DNA of 64,000 bases from NCBI RefSeq assembly GCF_022347565.1, contig NZ_JAKRGH010000001.1:310001-374000 (forward strand), written 5' to 3'. This DNA is from Vibrio sp. Of7-15 (GTDB taxonomy: Bacteria > Pseudomonadota > Gammaproteobacteria > Enterobacterales > Vibrionaceae). This document shows, piece by piece, positions 41,217-50,958 of this stretch. Made by a program: the position numbers and the translations under genes. Position 1 is the stretch's first letter. Each line of letters begins with the position of its first letter. The notes under the pieces were generated by a model. The model saw only the letters and a program-made list of their open reading frames with translations, ran no database searches and was not told the origin of the DNA.

Positions 41217-43892
41217 TCGCAGTAAGTTTTGTAGATCGTGTGCCGAAACAGGGCGGCTAAAGTAATAACCTTGCATTTGGTTACAGCCAAGAGAGTGTAA
41301 AAAGTCTTGCTGTTCTTGAGTTTCAACGCCTTCGGCAATGACTTCCATTTTTAAATTGTGTGCCATTAAAATGATGGTAGAGGCCAATACTTCATTTTCT
41401 TGTTTTCCTGGAATTCCTTCCATGAAGCTGCGATCAATCTTTAGAAAATCCATAGGCAGTGATGTCAGCATACTTAGGCTTGAGAAGCCAGTACCAAAAT
41501 CATCCATTGAGATGCTTACTCCTCGGCTTCTCAACACATTAAGCGCTTCAGAGACAGATTGAGGATCTTCCATCAAACAACTCTCTGTGATTTCTAAATC
41601 TAAATATTGTGCTTCCAGTTCCGAGTCTTTGAGGGCTTTTTCTACATGCTTAATAAAGTTCTGGCTTTTGAACTGTAGTGCAGAAACGTTCACCGAAATG
41701 GGCAGTTTTTGAGCGCTAATTTGGTGCCAGTGTTTACACTGACGGGTCGATTCCTGAAGAACCCAAGTTCCGATTTGTTCAATTAAGCTCAGCTCTTCAG
41801 CTAAAGGGATGAATTGATCGGGTGGAATACGACCAAGTACTGGGCTTTGCCAACGAATAAGTGCTTCAACCCCGACAACGGTTTGATCTTGTAGTGATAC
41901 TTTGGGTTGATATTCCAAGAAAAACTCATTGTTATCGAGTGCTGTGCGTAAGCAGTTTTCCATTTTTAAACGAAAGTGAGAGCGCTCGTTCATTTCTGAT
42001 GAATAAAGTCGGAACGTATTTCGACCTGATTGCTTTGCACGGTACATGGCGGTATCGGCATTTTTTAGTAACTCTTCACGATCTTGCCCGTCATTAGGGT
42101 AGGTAGCACAGCCAATGCTTGAAGTAATGAAAAGTTGGTTACCATCGATATTTACAGGCTCTGTCAGGCAATCTGACATTCGTTGTGCAATCCGGGAAAT
42201 TGTATCAACACTGCTGAGTTCGGTCAGTAGTAATACAAGTTCGTCGCCCCCTAATCGCGCTAAGGTATCGACTTCACGTGTGACGGTTTTTAAGCGCTCT
42301 GTTACTTCGCACAATACTTTATCACCAACGGTATGCCCTAACGTGTCATTGATTCGTTTGAAGTGATCCAAATCGATAAACATGACCGCTAAATTTTGAT
42401 TTTCACGTTGCGCACTAGAAAGAGCAATGTCTAATCGATCAAACAACAATTGTCTATTGGGCAGTTTGGTCAGTGGATCGTAATAGGCTAGATTCTGAAT
42501 CACCTGTTCAGATTTTTTACGTTCTGTAATATCACTGAAAATACCCGCGTATAAAATGCGATGAGTGTTTGGCTCTTTAATGCGAGTAATAGTTAACCAT
42601 TCTGGATAGACTTCTCCATTTTTGCGACGATTCCAAATTTCCCCTTGCCAACGACCGTGGTGATTAATGCTGTCCCACATGGCTGTGTAAAAAGACTCAT
42701 CGTGGCGGCCAGAGCTTATTAGGCTTGCGGGCTGATGTAGCGCCTCATTTTCTGAGTAACCAGTTAAAATACTGAATGCTGGGTTAATGGACTCAATAAT
42801 GCCTTGCTCGTTAGTAACCATGATACCGTCCATAGAGGCATTGATCAGGGTGTGAGCCATATAAAGATGTTGTTCAGTGGTTCTCAGGCTTGCAGATTGG
42901 TTGGCGAGAACTGTTCTAAGTCGCTTGACGTAAGTGTGTTCAATATTCGATAAAATATCAGAAAAAGAGAGTAAGCCGACTAGATTGCCATTTTCATTAT
43001 TAACACCAATATGGCGAATGTGGCGCTTTTCCATCAATGAGCGGCTGGTAAGTAGGCTCATGGTTTCCGGAACGCTGATAAGTGGTTTACTCATAACATC
43101 AGCTAAAGTGGCATCAACCGTGTCGTGGGCAATGAGTCGGATTAGGTCTCGTTCTGTGATCAAACCAACTGGTTTTTGATTATTCGTAACGATCAAAGAG
43201 TCACTGCGCGCTTTTTTCATCCCTTGAACAGCTTGTTGAAGCGATGCCGTTTGTTCTAAAGATGGAGGCATTTGGTTAGACATGATGGAGGCGATGTCCG
43301 TCATGTTTAAAAAGTATTCGGCACCCTGATGATTAACCACATCACTTTGTGATAACACGCCGAATAGATCGCCTTTCTTATCTAATACAACTAGATGTCG
43401 GATCCCATTTTCTTTCAGCTTTATTGCGGCTTCTTCTAAGGGAAAATCTGTTGTGACGGTGTATAGATCTTTTGTCATGAGCTTAAAGATAGGCTGCTCG
43501 AACATTTCAGGTGTCGAGAAGTCAATTTTTAATGCGTCAGCTTCAGTCCAAATTCCAATCGCTCTATTTTCTTCAACGACAATGATGGAGCTGCAATGGC
43601 GTGCGTACATTTTTGCTGTTGCTTCTTTTAAGGTCAATGTTGGTGCGCACGTTACGACTCTACGTTCAACAGCTTCAAGAACGGATTTTTCACTTGTCAG
43701 TAAATGAGGAGATGGATTGGAATAGTTCACGACAGGGCCATATCTGTATACAAATATAACTGACGAGAATAAGTTTCTCAGAGGGAAATGTCCAACACTA
43801 TGCCTGAATAATTGTCTAAACTTTTCTAAATTTTGAAATGAAAGGAATGAAATAAGACTTTTTAGGTATGGAACACCGACATAATCAGACAT
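41214..43892 (-). CDS. CBS-PAS-GGDEF-EAL c-di-GMP signalling protein
   Basis: An 892-aa cytosolic protein. Four CBS motifs (about residues 75-330) form two Bateman modules that usually bind adenine nucleotides. They are followed by a PAS domain (NASMDGIMVTNEQGIIESIN), a GGDEF domain with an intact LARLGGDELVLLL, and an EAL domain with EALIRW, NVSALQF, LEITESCLM, MDDFGTGFS, LKIDRSFM, AEGVET and QGYYFSRP. Both catalytic domains look active. The start is uncertain: the first ~55 residues match no domain, and a GTG near 43731 is an alternative. It could tie c-di-GMP level to adenylate charge. Confidence 0.88.
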   Translation of the reverse strand: MSDYVGVPYLKSLISFLSFQNLEKFRQLFRHSVGHFPLRNLFSSVIFVYRYGPVVNYSNPSPHLLTSEKSVLEAVERRVVTCAPTLTLKEATAKMYARHCSSIIVVEENRAIGIWTEADALKIDFSTPEMFEQPIFKLMTKDLYTVTTDFPLEEAAIKLKENGIRHLVVLDKKGDLFGVLSQSDVVNHQGAEYFLNMTDIASIMSNQMPPSLEQTASLQQAVQGMKKARSDSLIVTNNQKPVGLITERDLIRLIAHDTVDATLADVMSKPLISVPETMSLLTSRSLMEKRHIRHIGVNNENGNLVGLLSFSDILSNIEHTYVKRLRTVLANQSASLRTTEQHLYMAHTLINASMDGIMVTNEQGIIESINPAFSILTGYSENEALHQPASLISSGRHDESFYTAMWDSINHHGRWQGEIWNRRKNGEVYPEWLTITRIKEPNTHRILYAGIFSDITERKKSEQVIQNLAYYDPLTKLPNRQLLFDRLDIALSSAQRENQNLAVMFIDLDHFKRINDTLGHTVGDKVLCEVTERLKTVTREVDTLARLGGDELVLLLTELSSVDTISRIAQRMSDCLTEPVNIDGNQLFITSSIGCATYPNDGQDREELLKNADTAMYRAKQSGRNTFRLYSSEMNERSHFRLKMENCLRTALDNNEFFLEYQPKVSLQDQTVVGVEALIRWQSPVLGRIPPDQFIPLAEELSLIEQIGTWVLQESTRQCKHWHQISAQKLPISVNVSALQFKSQNFIKHVEKALKDSELEAQYLDLEITESCLMEDPQSVSEALNVLRSRGVSISMDDFGTGFSSLSMLTSLPMDFLKIDRSFMEGIPGKQENEVLASTIILMAHNLKMEVIAEGVETQEQQDFLHSLGCNQMQGYYFSRPVSAHDLQNLLR

Positions 43893-44379
43893 TTAACACT
43901 TCATAAAATAAGTTATGAGTCTTTTATATAAACAGGGAGGTATTCCATATTTTTATATTTATATGCATTTAAATGTATTTGGATTTTTATTAAGTACATG
44001 ATTTTAATTTTGTTTTTTATGTGGTTCATATATATCGTGCCACTATTTTGAGTATTTAAACAACAATAAGTTTCCACCGTGAATATTATTAAATATAAGC
44101 TCTAGCGCTTTATTCTTGTTCTTACTGCCAAAATGTCATTTGTATCACGAATCGTTGATTTTCGATGCGTAAAAAGTTGAACAGTTAAACAATTATTGTA
44201 AAAATTTTTCTACTACACTTATAAAACAATTTTCAGGGCTTAATGATAACTAAAGCGTTTGCATTACTTACAATAAATACACCCTGCTGCGCAATCGTTT
44301 GCTTGGTGGCGAAAGCTTTTTTGCTTTTTCTACCTGTTATCAACCTTTTTCACTATCCAATAACGTAAGGAGACTCGCC
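43893..44379. other. long regulatory region upstream of ppsA
   Basis: About 490 bp between divergent genes, very AT-rich, without a supportable ORF. Two copies of CGTTTGC lie 40 bp apart (44256-44262 and 44296-44302). They partly resemble Cra/FruR or PurR half-sites. Cra activates ppsA in Escherichia coli, so this is a plausible but weak operator pair. Confidence 0.4.
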
Positions 44380-46749
44380 GTGCTGCAGAATGTAGTTTGG
44401 TATGACCAACTTTCTATGAACGATGTAGACAAGGTGGGAGGTAAAAATGCCTCTCTGGGCGAAATGGTTGCCAATCTAACCGGAGCGGGAGTAAAAGTTC
44501 CAAATGGCTATGCGACAACAGCAGAAGCGTTTAACGGCTTTTTAGAACACGAAGGGTTACAGCAACGAATTTATCAGTTGTTGGACAAATTGGATGTGGA
44601 TGATGTAAACGCACTGGCTAAAGCTGGTGAAACCATCCGTAATTGGGTTCTTGAAGCGCCATTACCGGCAGCGTTAGAGCAAGAAATCCGAGAGTGTTAT
44701 CAAATCTTAGGTGATGGCGATGACATGTTATCGGTTGCGGTGCGATCGTCTGCAACCGCTGAAGATTTACCAGATGCTTCCTTTGCTGGCCAGCAAGAAA
44801 CGTTCTTAAATGTACGCGGTATTGACGCTGTTATTGAAGCGGTAAAACATGTATTTGCATCATTGTACAACGATCGAGCTATTTCATATCGTGTGCATCA
44901 AGGCTTTGAACATGAAGGTGTCGCATTGTCGGCGGGTATTCAGCGCATGGTTCGCTCTGATATTGCATCGTCGGGGGTGATGTTTACCTTAGATACAGAA
45001 TCTGGTTTCGATAAGGTGGTGTTCATTACCTCATCTTGGGGGCTGGGCGAAATGGTCGTTCAAGGTGCGGTTAACCCCGATGAGTTTTATGTTCATAAAC
45101 CAATGCTAGAAGCGGGTAATGATGCTGTTGTTCGCCGTACTATTGGTTCTAAAAAAATTAAGATGGTGTATGGCGAAGGTAAAGCGTTAGGCACCCAAGT
45201 GGAAACGATTGATACGACAGCGGAAGAACAAATGACGTTCTCTCTTACGGATCAAGAAATTCACGAGTTAGCAAAGCAAGCGCTGATCATTGAAAAGCAT
45301 TATGGCCGTCCAATGGACATTGAATGGGCAAAAGATGGTGTTACCGGTGAGCTTTTGATTGTTCAAGCTCGTCCTGAAACTGTGCGTTCTCGTGATGATG
45401 CAAACGTGATGGAGCGTTTTCATCTAAATCAAGACTCTGCTGTATTGGTAGAAGGCCGTTCAATTGGCCAGCGAATCGGTACGGGTACGGTGCGCGTAGT
45501 GAGTGACTTGAGCCAAATGGATCAGGTACAAACGGGTGATGTATTGGTTGCTGACATGACAGATCCTGATTGGGAGCCTGTGATGAAAAAAGCCTCGGCC
45601 ATTGTGACTAACCGTGGTGGACGAACGTGTCACGCGGCGATCATTGCTCGTGAGCTTGGTATTCCAGCGGTTGTTGGTTGTCATGATGCGACAAGCCGTT
45701 TACAAAGCGGACAAGTGGTTACCGTTTCATGTGCACAAGGTGAAACTGGGTTTGTGTATCAAGGTAAACTTGATTTTGAGGTGAAGCGTTCATCGGTTGA
45801 TAAACTGCCTGAGTTACCAATGAAGGTGATGATGAATGTGGGTAACCCAGATCGTGCGTTCGATTTTGCATGTCTGCCGAACGAAGGGGTTGGTCTTGCT
45901 CGCTTAGAGTTCATTATTAATAAAATGATTGGTATTCACCCGAAAGCTTTGCTGAATTTTGATGAGCAATCAGATGAATTAAAAGCGGAAATCACGAAGC
46001 GTATTGCAGGTTACTCTGATCCTGTTGAGTTTTATGTTGCCAAGCTGACAGAAGGGATTGCTACAATTGGTGCTGCTTTCTGGCCTAAACGCGTTATTGT
46101 TCGTATGTCTGACTTTAAGTCAAATGAATACAGCAACTTAGTGGGTGGTCAGCATTTTGAACCAACGGAAGAAAACCCAATGATTGGTTTCCGTGGGGCC
46201 TCTCGTTATATTTCTCCACAGTTCCAAGACTGTTTTGCTCTGGAATGTGAAGCAATAAAACGCGTTCGTCAGCAAATGGGCTTAAAGAACGTTGAAATTA
46301 TGATCCCATTTGTTCGAACAGAAAGTGAAGCAGCTTCAGTGATTGATATATTGGCTGCTCATGGTTTACGACGTGGTGATCAAGGGTTAAAAGTGATCAT
46401 GATGTGTGAGCTGCCATCTAATGCTATTTTGGCGGATGACTTCCTTAAATACTTCGATGGCTTCTCAATCGGCTCTAATGATATGACTCAGCTGACGCTT
46501 GGTTTGGATCGTGATTCAGGAGACATTGCCCACTTATTCGATGAACGTAATAAAGCGGTGAAAGCCATGTTGTCTATGGCGATTAAAGCGGCTAATAAAG
46601 CGGGTAAGTATGTAGGGATTTGTGGCCAGGGGCCGTCGGATCATGAAGATTTAGCGGAATGGTTAATGGAGCAGGGTATTGACTCTGTGTCTTTAAACCC
46701 AGATTCGGTGGTAGAAACCTGGTTAAATCTAGGTAAAGATAATAAGTAA
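44380..46749 (+). CDS. ppsA: phosphoenolpyruvate synthase
   Basis: PpsA, 789 aa, makes phosphoenolpyruvate from pyruvate and ATP for gluconeogenesis. The phospho-His region is [20 protein letters not shown], with the Thr two residues before His that PpsR-type regulators modify in relatives. The ATP-grasp N-terminal part includes [12 protein letters not shown] and [20 protein letters not shown]; the PEP-binding C terminus has GFRGASRYI and [17 protein letters not shown]. The frame is open from 44299, but GTG 44380 is preferred: TAAGGAG lies 7 bases before it and the length then matches E. coli PpsA (792 aa). PpsR is encoded 5 kb away. Confidence 0.95.
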   Translation: MLQNVVWYDQLSMNDVDKVGGKNASLGEMVANLTGAGVKVPNGYATTAEAFNGFLEHEGLQQRIYQLLDKLDVDDVNALAKAGETIRNWVLEAPLPAALEQEIRECYQILGDGDDMLSVAVRSSATAEDLPDASFAGQQETFLNVRGIDAVIEAVKHVFASLYNDRAISYRVHQGFEHEGVALSAGIQRMVRSDIASSGVMFTLDTESGFDKVVFITSSWGLGEMVVQGAVNPDEFYVHKPMLEAGNDAVVRRTIGSKKIKMVYGEGKALGTQVETIDTTAEEQMTFSLTDQEIHELAKQALIIEKHYGRPMDIEWAKDGVTGELLIVQARPETVRSRDDANVMERFHLNQDSAVLVEGRSIGQRIGTGTVRVVSDLSQMDQVQTGDVLVADMTDPDWEPVMKKASAIVTNRGGRTCHAAIIARELGIPAVVGCHDATSRLQSGQVVTVSCAQGETGFVYQGKLDFEVKRSSVDKLPELPMKVMMNVGNPDRAFDFACLPNEGVGLARLEFIINKMIGIHPKALLNFDEQSDELKAEITKRIAGYSDPVEFYVAKLTEGIATIGAAFWPKRVIVRMSDFKSNEYSNLVGGQHFEPTEENPMIGFRGASRYISPQFQDCFALECEAIKRVRQQMGLKNVEIMIPFVRTESEAASVIDILAAHGLRRGDQGLKVIMMCELPSNAILADDFLKYFDGFSIGSNDMTQLTLGLDRDSGDIAHLFDERNKAVKAMLSMAIKAANKAGKYVGICGQGPSDHEDLAEWLMEQGIDSVSLNPDSVVETWLNLGKDNK

Positions 46750-46759
46750 TACTCTATCA

Positions 46760-46810
46760 TTGGTTATCTCTGAAACAGAGCTCATCTGTTCGGAGATAAC
46801 CGATTTTTAT
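46760..46810 (+). terminator. strong intrinsic terminator after ppsA
   Basis: TGGTTATCTC (from 46761) pairs with GAGATAACCG (to about 46802). An inner stem of ACAGA/TCTGT adds to it, and ATTTTTAT follows. Confidence 0.85.
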
Positions 46811-46829
46811 GCTTCATCCAATATCCTTT

Positions 46830-47012
46830 CTATGCAACGAAGCTTGGTTTATTAAACAGTTCGTGCAGTAAATCCAACTCTTCATCACTCAATAGTTTTT
46901 CAGCTTTTTGTTGTTGCTGTAATTGTGAAATGTCACTGTGGAGTAGACGAAGTTGTTCCGGTGTCAGCTTATTGAGCTGTGATTTTAGTATCCGGTAACG
47001 ATAATCTTTCAT
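46830..47012 (-). CDS. small hypothetical helical protein (60 aa)
   Basis: A 60-aa, highly charged, Leu/Gln-rich protein (KLTPEQLRLLHSDISQLQQQ) predicted almost fully helical. No signal peptide, membrane segment or cysteine. It is convergent with ppsA across the terminator. The ribosome site is weak (GGG about 9 bases upstream). The regular heptad-like pattern argues for a real coding sequence. No family recognised. Confidence 0.55.
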   Translation of the reverse strand: MKDYRYRILKSQLNKLTPEQLRLLHSDISQLQQQQKAEKLLSDEELDLLHELFNKPSFVA

Positions 47013-47179
47013 GGTGTTACGCCCTATAGAAACGGTGTTTTATTAATGTAAGCTTAGTATTGAGTCACAATGTCAGCGTTGTGTAAAATTGGACAACAAA
47101 AATAAAAAATAGTGCTCAATAAATTTTAATTTTGTCTATAATCGGCAAAAAATACTCGATGTGGAAGAAAGGAAGTAAT

Positions 47180-47365
47180 GTGACAAAATATCTATTACTG
47201 ATGGTATTGGGTGCTGGTATTTATATTGGTATGACCTATCAAGATGAAATTGAAGATGTTCTGGATAAAGCTCCTATGGAAGAAGTGCAAGATGGAATAG
47301 AAGGTATTGCCGAAGCACTGGAAAATGGGACAGATGAAGTAAAAGAAAAGCTAAAAGATCTTTAA
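47180..47365 (+). CDS. small membrane protein with acidic C terminus (61 aa)
   Basis: The GTG at 47180 is chosen because AAAGGAAG (47168-47174) precedes it; upstream in-frame codons at 47132 and 47159 lack such a site. The product begins with a hydrophobic helix (TKYLLLMVLGAGIYIGM) and continues as an acidic amphipathic tail (VQDGIEGIAEALENGTDEVK). It is probably a single-pass membrane or exported protein. Family not recognised; no operon partner. Confidence 0.6.
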   Translation: MTKYLLLMVLGAGIYIGMTYQDEIEDVLDKAPMEEVQDGIEGIAEALENGTDEVKEKLKDL

Positions 47366-47383
47366 AATACTTTCTGCGCTTTC

Positions 47384-47416
47384 TAAGTGGCCAACTGAAA
47401 TTAAGAAGGCCACTTA
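47384..47416. terminator. hairpin between convergent small gene and ppnP
   Basis: TAAGTGGCC (47384-47392) and GGCCACTTA (47408-47416) form a 9-bp stem with a 15-base loop. There is no clean T-run, so efficiency is uncertain. Confidence 0.55.
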
Positions 47417-47431
47417 ATGTATTGATGAGCG

Positions 47432-47716
47432 CTACGCTAAGTATTCACATAGGTAGGCCGTGTCTACTTCTACTTGAACCTCAAAAGATGAATTGGCAGC
47501 AACATGAAAAAATTCGCCTTCAGCGTAGGTTTTCCATTTCTCTTCGTTAGCAAGCTTGATGGTTAGGTTGCCTTTTACCACGGTCATTTTTTCAGCTGCT
47601 TTCGTACCAAACGTATAGCTACCTGCTTCCATTACACCCACAGAGCTTGTGGCACCATCTTGCTCGAAACCAATTGATTTTACAGTGTCTTCGAAATAAC
47701 TATTTACGGTTAACAT
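47432..47716 (-). CDS. ppnP: pyrimidine/purine nucleoside phosphorylase
   Basis: PpnP (DUF1255/YaiE family), a small cupin that phosphorolyses several nucleosides to base and ribose-1-phosphate. The start at ATG 47716 (GGAGAG 6 bases upstream) gives 94 aa, the same as the E. coli protein; an upstream TTG at 47722 is less likely. Typical blocks are VNSYFEDTVKSIGFE, VGVMEAGSYTFGTKAAEKM and FHVAANSSFEVQV. It could feed uracil to the URC operon at 9-13 kb, but this link is only inferred. Confidence 0.92.
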   Translation of the reverse strand: MLTVNSYFEDTVKSIGFEQDGATSSVGVMEAGSYTFGTKAAEKMTVVKGNLTIKLANEEKWKTYAEGEFFHVAANSSFEVQVEVDTAYLCEYLA

Positions 47717-47800
47717 TTTCAACTCTCCATGTTGATATTTTAAACTGTTGGCAATGTAGCATGAACATTTATTGTATTGAAAGTGTTTTTGATCAATTGC

Positions 47801-48811
47801 TTAACGCAAAAAGAGCGTGATTGATCCGTAGCTGTATATCTCTTTATGATCTTGCTCGTAATCAGCACTGCTGGTGGCTAAGCTTAACCCGACCCCCCAA
47901 CGAGGTTGGTAAAATACACCACCAATCACGACTGTAGTTTGTAGGTGCTGTGTATCAACTCTTGGTGAGCCATCTGGCAGGTCGCCCTCTATAGTTAAAT
48001 CGTAAAAACGGTAGCGGAATTCATAACCAGAGAAAAAGGATAAACCTTGTTTGCTGTTACTGAGGAAGTTGGTGTTGATGAAATTGCCATGAGTGAAACC
48101 CGTGGAACCAAAGCTATCGCTTAGCCCTTCTCCAAACCGGAACGTTCCTCCTAATGCAACTTCTGATTGGTAGTTACCGAGCTCCGCTCTAGCCATCCAT
48201 CCCATGTCTATGTCGTTATATATAGAGACTGGTTTTCTAAAAATAAGTCGATCTGTACTTACACCAAGTTGAGCAATGGGCTGGTACTGAATTTGGTTAT
48301 CCCAACCTTGTGGGTCTGGTGAACCAATGATGCTGTGAATGATTTTTTGGGCTTCTTCCGTGTAAGAATCGGGTCCGACCAAACCTAGAGAAAATGAATA
48401 TTGGTTGGCGACGGAGTCTGTTTGTTCATAAATACTATTTTTGACATATAGTAAGCCAGCATATGGGCGTTCATTTGGTTGAGGTTGTGTCTGGGAGATG
48501 TCTTTAGGGGCCCACATCTGCTGGGATACTTCGACTCCCCAGCCTTGATGCGCATTTGGATTAAGAGATAGCCACTCTGCAGGAGTACTTATCCAAAATG
48601 GAGCGGTTTTGGTGAGATCTTCTGAATCTGGAGAAGACCATCGGAAAAACAGCCCGCTGGTGTAGTTATAGTCTGTGCCAACAACACCATCATTATCATG
48701 AGTCAGTGCCCATGTGCCACTTTCACTTGCATGTAGTGATGGGACAACAGAAAGTGCACAGCATAAGCTTAAGAGCGTTGTTTTGGATTTTTGAATAAAA
48801 AAAGAGCGCAT
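47801..48811 (-). CDS. LpxR family lipid A deacylase (DUF2219)
   Basis: A 336-aa outer-membrane beta-barrel protein with a signal peptide ending near LHASES. The N terminus of the mature protein, WALTHDNDGVVGTDYNYTSG, is the LpxR signature with the Asn-Asp calcium/active-site residues; a downstream NERPYAGLLY block is also typical. LpxR removes the 3'-acyloxyacyl group of lipid A and so alters surface recognition. The C terminus ends in Phe-Leu-Arg, with barrel strands alternating before it. It is monocistronic. Confidence 0.85.
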   Translation of the reverse strand: MRSFFIQKSKTTLLSLCCALSVVPSLHASESGTWALTHDNDGVVGTDYNYTSGLFFRWSSPDSEDLTKTAPFWISTPAEWLSLNPNAHQGWGVEVSQQMWAPKDISQTQPQPNERPYAGLLYVKNSIYEQTDSVANQYSFSLGLVGPDSYTEEAQKIIHSIIGSPDPQGWDNQIQYQPIAQLGVSTDRLIFRKPVSIYNDIDMGWMARAELGNYQSEVALGGTFRFGEGLSDSFGSTGFTHGNFINTNFLSNSKQGLSFFSGYEFRYRFYDLTIEGDLPDGSPRVDTQHLQTTVVIGGVFYQPRWGVGLSLATSSADYEQDHKEIYSYGSITLFLR

Positions 48812-49025
48812 GTAATTTTTATTTTTGGTTTTTATAGAACTGAATGCTAAGGTGGAAATTAAGTGAACTCTATAGCATACAGGGCAATGGTTTATATTAA
48901 GTAAGCGGCATTATTAGCATGGTCGCTTTGTTTTTGTAAACACAAAATTCAAATTAAGTTAAGAGCTTATTGGTTTTGTGGATGAGTCTATTGGTTGTAT
49001 TTTTCAGGTTGATAAGGAATGTAAT

Positions 49026-49871
49026 GTGAGTATTTTAAACACCGATTTAGTGTCTGTTTCATGGTTACAAGAACACATTTCAGAACCAACACTGAAAATA
49101 ATCGATGCCAGTTGGTTTATGCCTGGCAGTGAACGCTCTGGGGTTAAAGAGTGGGAAGGTGAAAGAATAGACAGAGCTGTTTTCTTCGACTTTGATCAAG
49201 TGATTAAAGATCAAGAAAGTGAATTACCTCACATGTTACCTAGTGCCGACTATTTTTCGGAACAGGTTGGTCTGTTAGGTGTACAAAACGATTCTGATAT
49301 TGTTGTTTATGATTCAGTTGGCATGTTTGCTTCTCCACGTGTTTGGTGGATGTTTAAAGCGATGGGCCATAACAATGTCGCTGTGCTTGACGGGGGACTA
49401 CCAGCGTGGTTGTCTGCTGGTGGTAAAACTCATAAAGATGCGCCAAGTCCTGTTGAAAAAACGGACTACAAAGCAGAGTTGCAGTCAGATTGGGTGATAA
49501 GTGCAAAAGAATTAGAGCAGAAACTTGAGTCGGAAAATTGCACGGTATTGGATGCACGTCCTAACAATCGCTTTTTAGCACAAGTGCTAGAGCCAAGGAA
49601 AGGAGTGAGAAGCGGCCATATGCCGGGTGCTAAAAATCTACCATTTCTTGAATTACTGGTGGATGGGAAGTTAAAGTCGAAGCAAGAATTATCAGATCTG
49701 TTTGATGCACTTGCGCCAGTGCAAGATCATTATTATTTTACCTGTGGTTCTGGTGTTACAGCCTGTATTTTAGCGTTGGCAGCGTCATTAACGGGACGAT
49801 ATAAATTGTCTGTATACGATGGCTCTTGGACGGAATGGGGCAGTGATGAACGTTACCCGGTAGTGAAGTAG
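49026..49871 (+). CDS. sseA: 3-mercaptopyruvate sulfurtransferase
   Basis: Two-domain rhodanese, 281 aa, moves sulfur from 3-mercaptopyruvate to cyanide or thiols. The catalytic loop CGSGVTAC distinguishes it from thiosulfate sulfurtransferases (CRKGVTA type). Other family blocks are VFFDFDQVIKDQ, VVVYDS-like IVVYDSVGMFASPRVWWMF, and SGHMPGAKNLPF. The GTG at 49026 (AAGGAA upstream) gives exactly the E. coli SseA length; an ORF start at 48978 would add 16 atypical residues. Single gene, ended by a hairpin. Confidence 0.92.
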   Translation: MSILNTDLVSVSWLQEHISEPTLKIIDASWFMPGSERSGVKEWEGERIDRAVFFDFDQVIKDQESELPHMLPSADYFSEQVGLLGVQNDSDIVVYDSVGMFASPRVWWMFKAMGHNNVAVLDGGLPAWLSAGGKTHKDAPSPVEKTDYKAELQSDWVISAKELEQKLESENCTVLDARPNNRFLAQVLEPRKGVRSGHMPGAKNLPFLELLVDGKLKSKQELSDLFDALAPVQDHYYFTCGSGVTACILALAASLTGRYKLSVYDGSWTEWGSDERYPVVK

Positions 49872-49894
49872 TGGTGTGTAAGTAACGGAAGTAA

Positions 49895-49930
49895 TCAGCT
49901 CAGCGTCGTATAGTGCTATTGCTGAGCTGA
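49895..49930. terminator. hairpin between sseA and pstS-like gene
   Basis: TCAGCTCAGC (49895-49904) and GCTGAGCTGA (49921-49930) form a perfect 10-bp stem between convergent genes. Confidence 0.65.
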
Positions 49931-49951
49931 ATATTATTGTATCTGAAGGTG

Positions 49952-50770
49952 CTATTTTACCGGAACATAACCACTTTCTTTAATTGTTTGCTGTCCTTCA
50001 GCAGATAAAACGTAGTGTAAGAAATCTTGCCCAACAGAAGAAAGCTTATTGTTTTTGTGAATTAAGAGAAAAGGTCGAGAAAATTTATAGTCGCCTTTTT
50101 GTAAATTCTTACCTGTGGCTTCAACGCCTTCAAATTTTAAGGCTTTGATTGAATTATCGATTGAGCCTAGGGAGATATAACCAAGCGCATGAGAATTATG
50201 GTTCACAATGGTTTTTACCATGCTATTGCTGTTTACTACTAATACCTTATCGCTAATATCAGAAACCATTTCGTTATTCACCTGCTTGGTTAACCCTACT
50301 AAGGTTTCAAATGAGTAACGAGATCCAGAAGAGGCTTCACGAGTGACAATGGCGATCTCTCTTTCAGGCCCACCGACTTGGCTCCAGTTGGTGATTTCAC
50401 CATGGTAAATATCAAGAATTTGCTGTTTCGTGAGGTTTTGAACTGGATTGTCTTTATTCACGACCATTGCGATGCCATCGAACGCGATAGGCACAATCTT
50501 AATCGTGTTACTTTTCTCTTGTGGTTTTAACCACCTAGAGCTCATTCCAATCTCTGATATTCCTTTTTCGACCAGAGAAATACCAGCAGAAGAACCCGTG
50601 CCTTGTACTGCGATGAAGTCTTGTTTGTGCTCGTTGTTATACTGTTCAGCCAACACTTCCATTACGTGAGTCACAGACGTAGAGCCTGATACAGAAACCG
50701 TTTTAGAAAAAGAAGGCGCAGCGAGAAAACTGCTTAAACAGGTAAGTGTAATGACAGCCCTGCGAAACAT
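49952..50770 (-). CDS. PstS-like phosphate-binding protein
   Basis: A 272-aa periplasmic binding protein of the PstS family with a signal peptide ending at PSFSK. Phosphate-binding blocks are seen: VSGSTSVTHVMEVLAEQYN, GTGSSAGI, and TREASSGSRYSFE. No pstCAB genes are adjacent, so it probably works with a transporter elsewhere or as a phosphate sensor or scavenging protein. A Pho-box-like repeat lies about 60 bp upstream, suggesting induction by phosphate starvation through PhoB. Confidence 0.88.
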   Translation of the reverse strand: MFRRAVITLTCLSSFLAAPSFSKTVSVSGSTSVTHVMEVLAEQYNNEHKQDFIAVQGTGSSAGISLVEKGISEIGMSSRWLKPQEKSNTIKIVPIAFDGIAMVVNKDNPVQNLTKQQILDIYHGEITNWSQVGGPEREIAIVTREASSGSRYSFETLVGLTKQVNNEMVSDISDKVLVVNSNSMVKTIVNHNSHALGYISLGSIDNSIKALKFEGVEATGKNLQKGDYKFSRPFLLIHKNNKLSSVGQDFLHYVLSAEGQQTIKESGYVPVK

Positions 50771-50828
50771 AATAGTAAATCTCCATCTCAGTTAGGTATT
50801 GTTGAGGGCGCTATGATATTACTGGCAT

Positions 50829-50846
50829 GTGACATTTTTGTGACTT
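50829..50846 (-). promoter_or_regulatory. Pho-box-like direct repeat
   Basis: On the minus strand AAGTCAC-AAAA-ATGTCAC gives two 7-mers with an 11-base period, matching the CTGTCAT-N4-CTGTCAT PhoB-box layout. It precedes the pstS-like gene. Confidence 0.6.
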
Positions 50847-50918
50847 GGGTTAAGTCATTAATAATGAAAACAGCAGCAAAGGTATAACTTTACTGCTGTT
50901 ATGGGTAAGGCTTAGGGG

Positions 50919-50953
50919 TCGTATGACTGTTTGAGTGTAAACCAGTCATACGA
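50919..50953. terminator. hairpin after the chemoreceptor gene
   Basis: TCGTATGACTG (50919-50929) and CAGTCATACGA (50943-50953) form an 11-bp stem just beyond the stop codon of the minus-strand chemoreceptor. No T-run follows. A second small stem, AACAGCAG/CTGCTGTT, lies at 50869-50900. Confidence 0.55.
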
Positions 50954-50958
50954 ATCCG

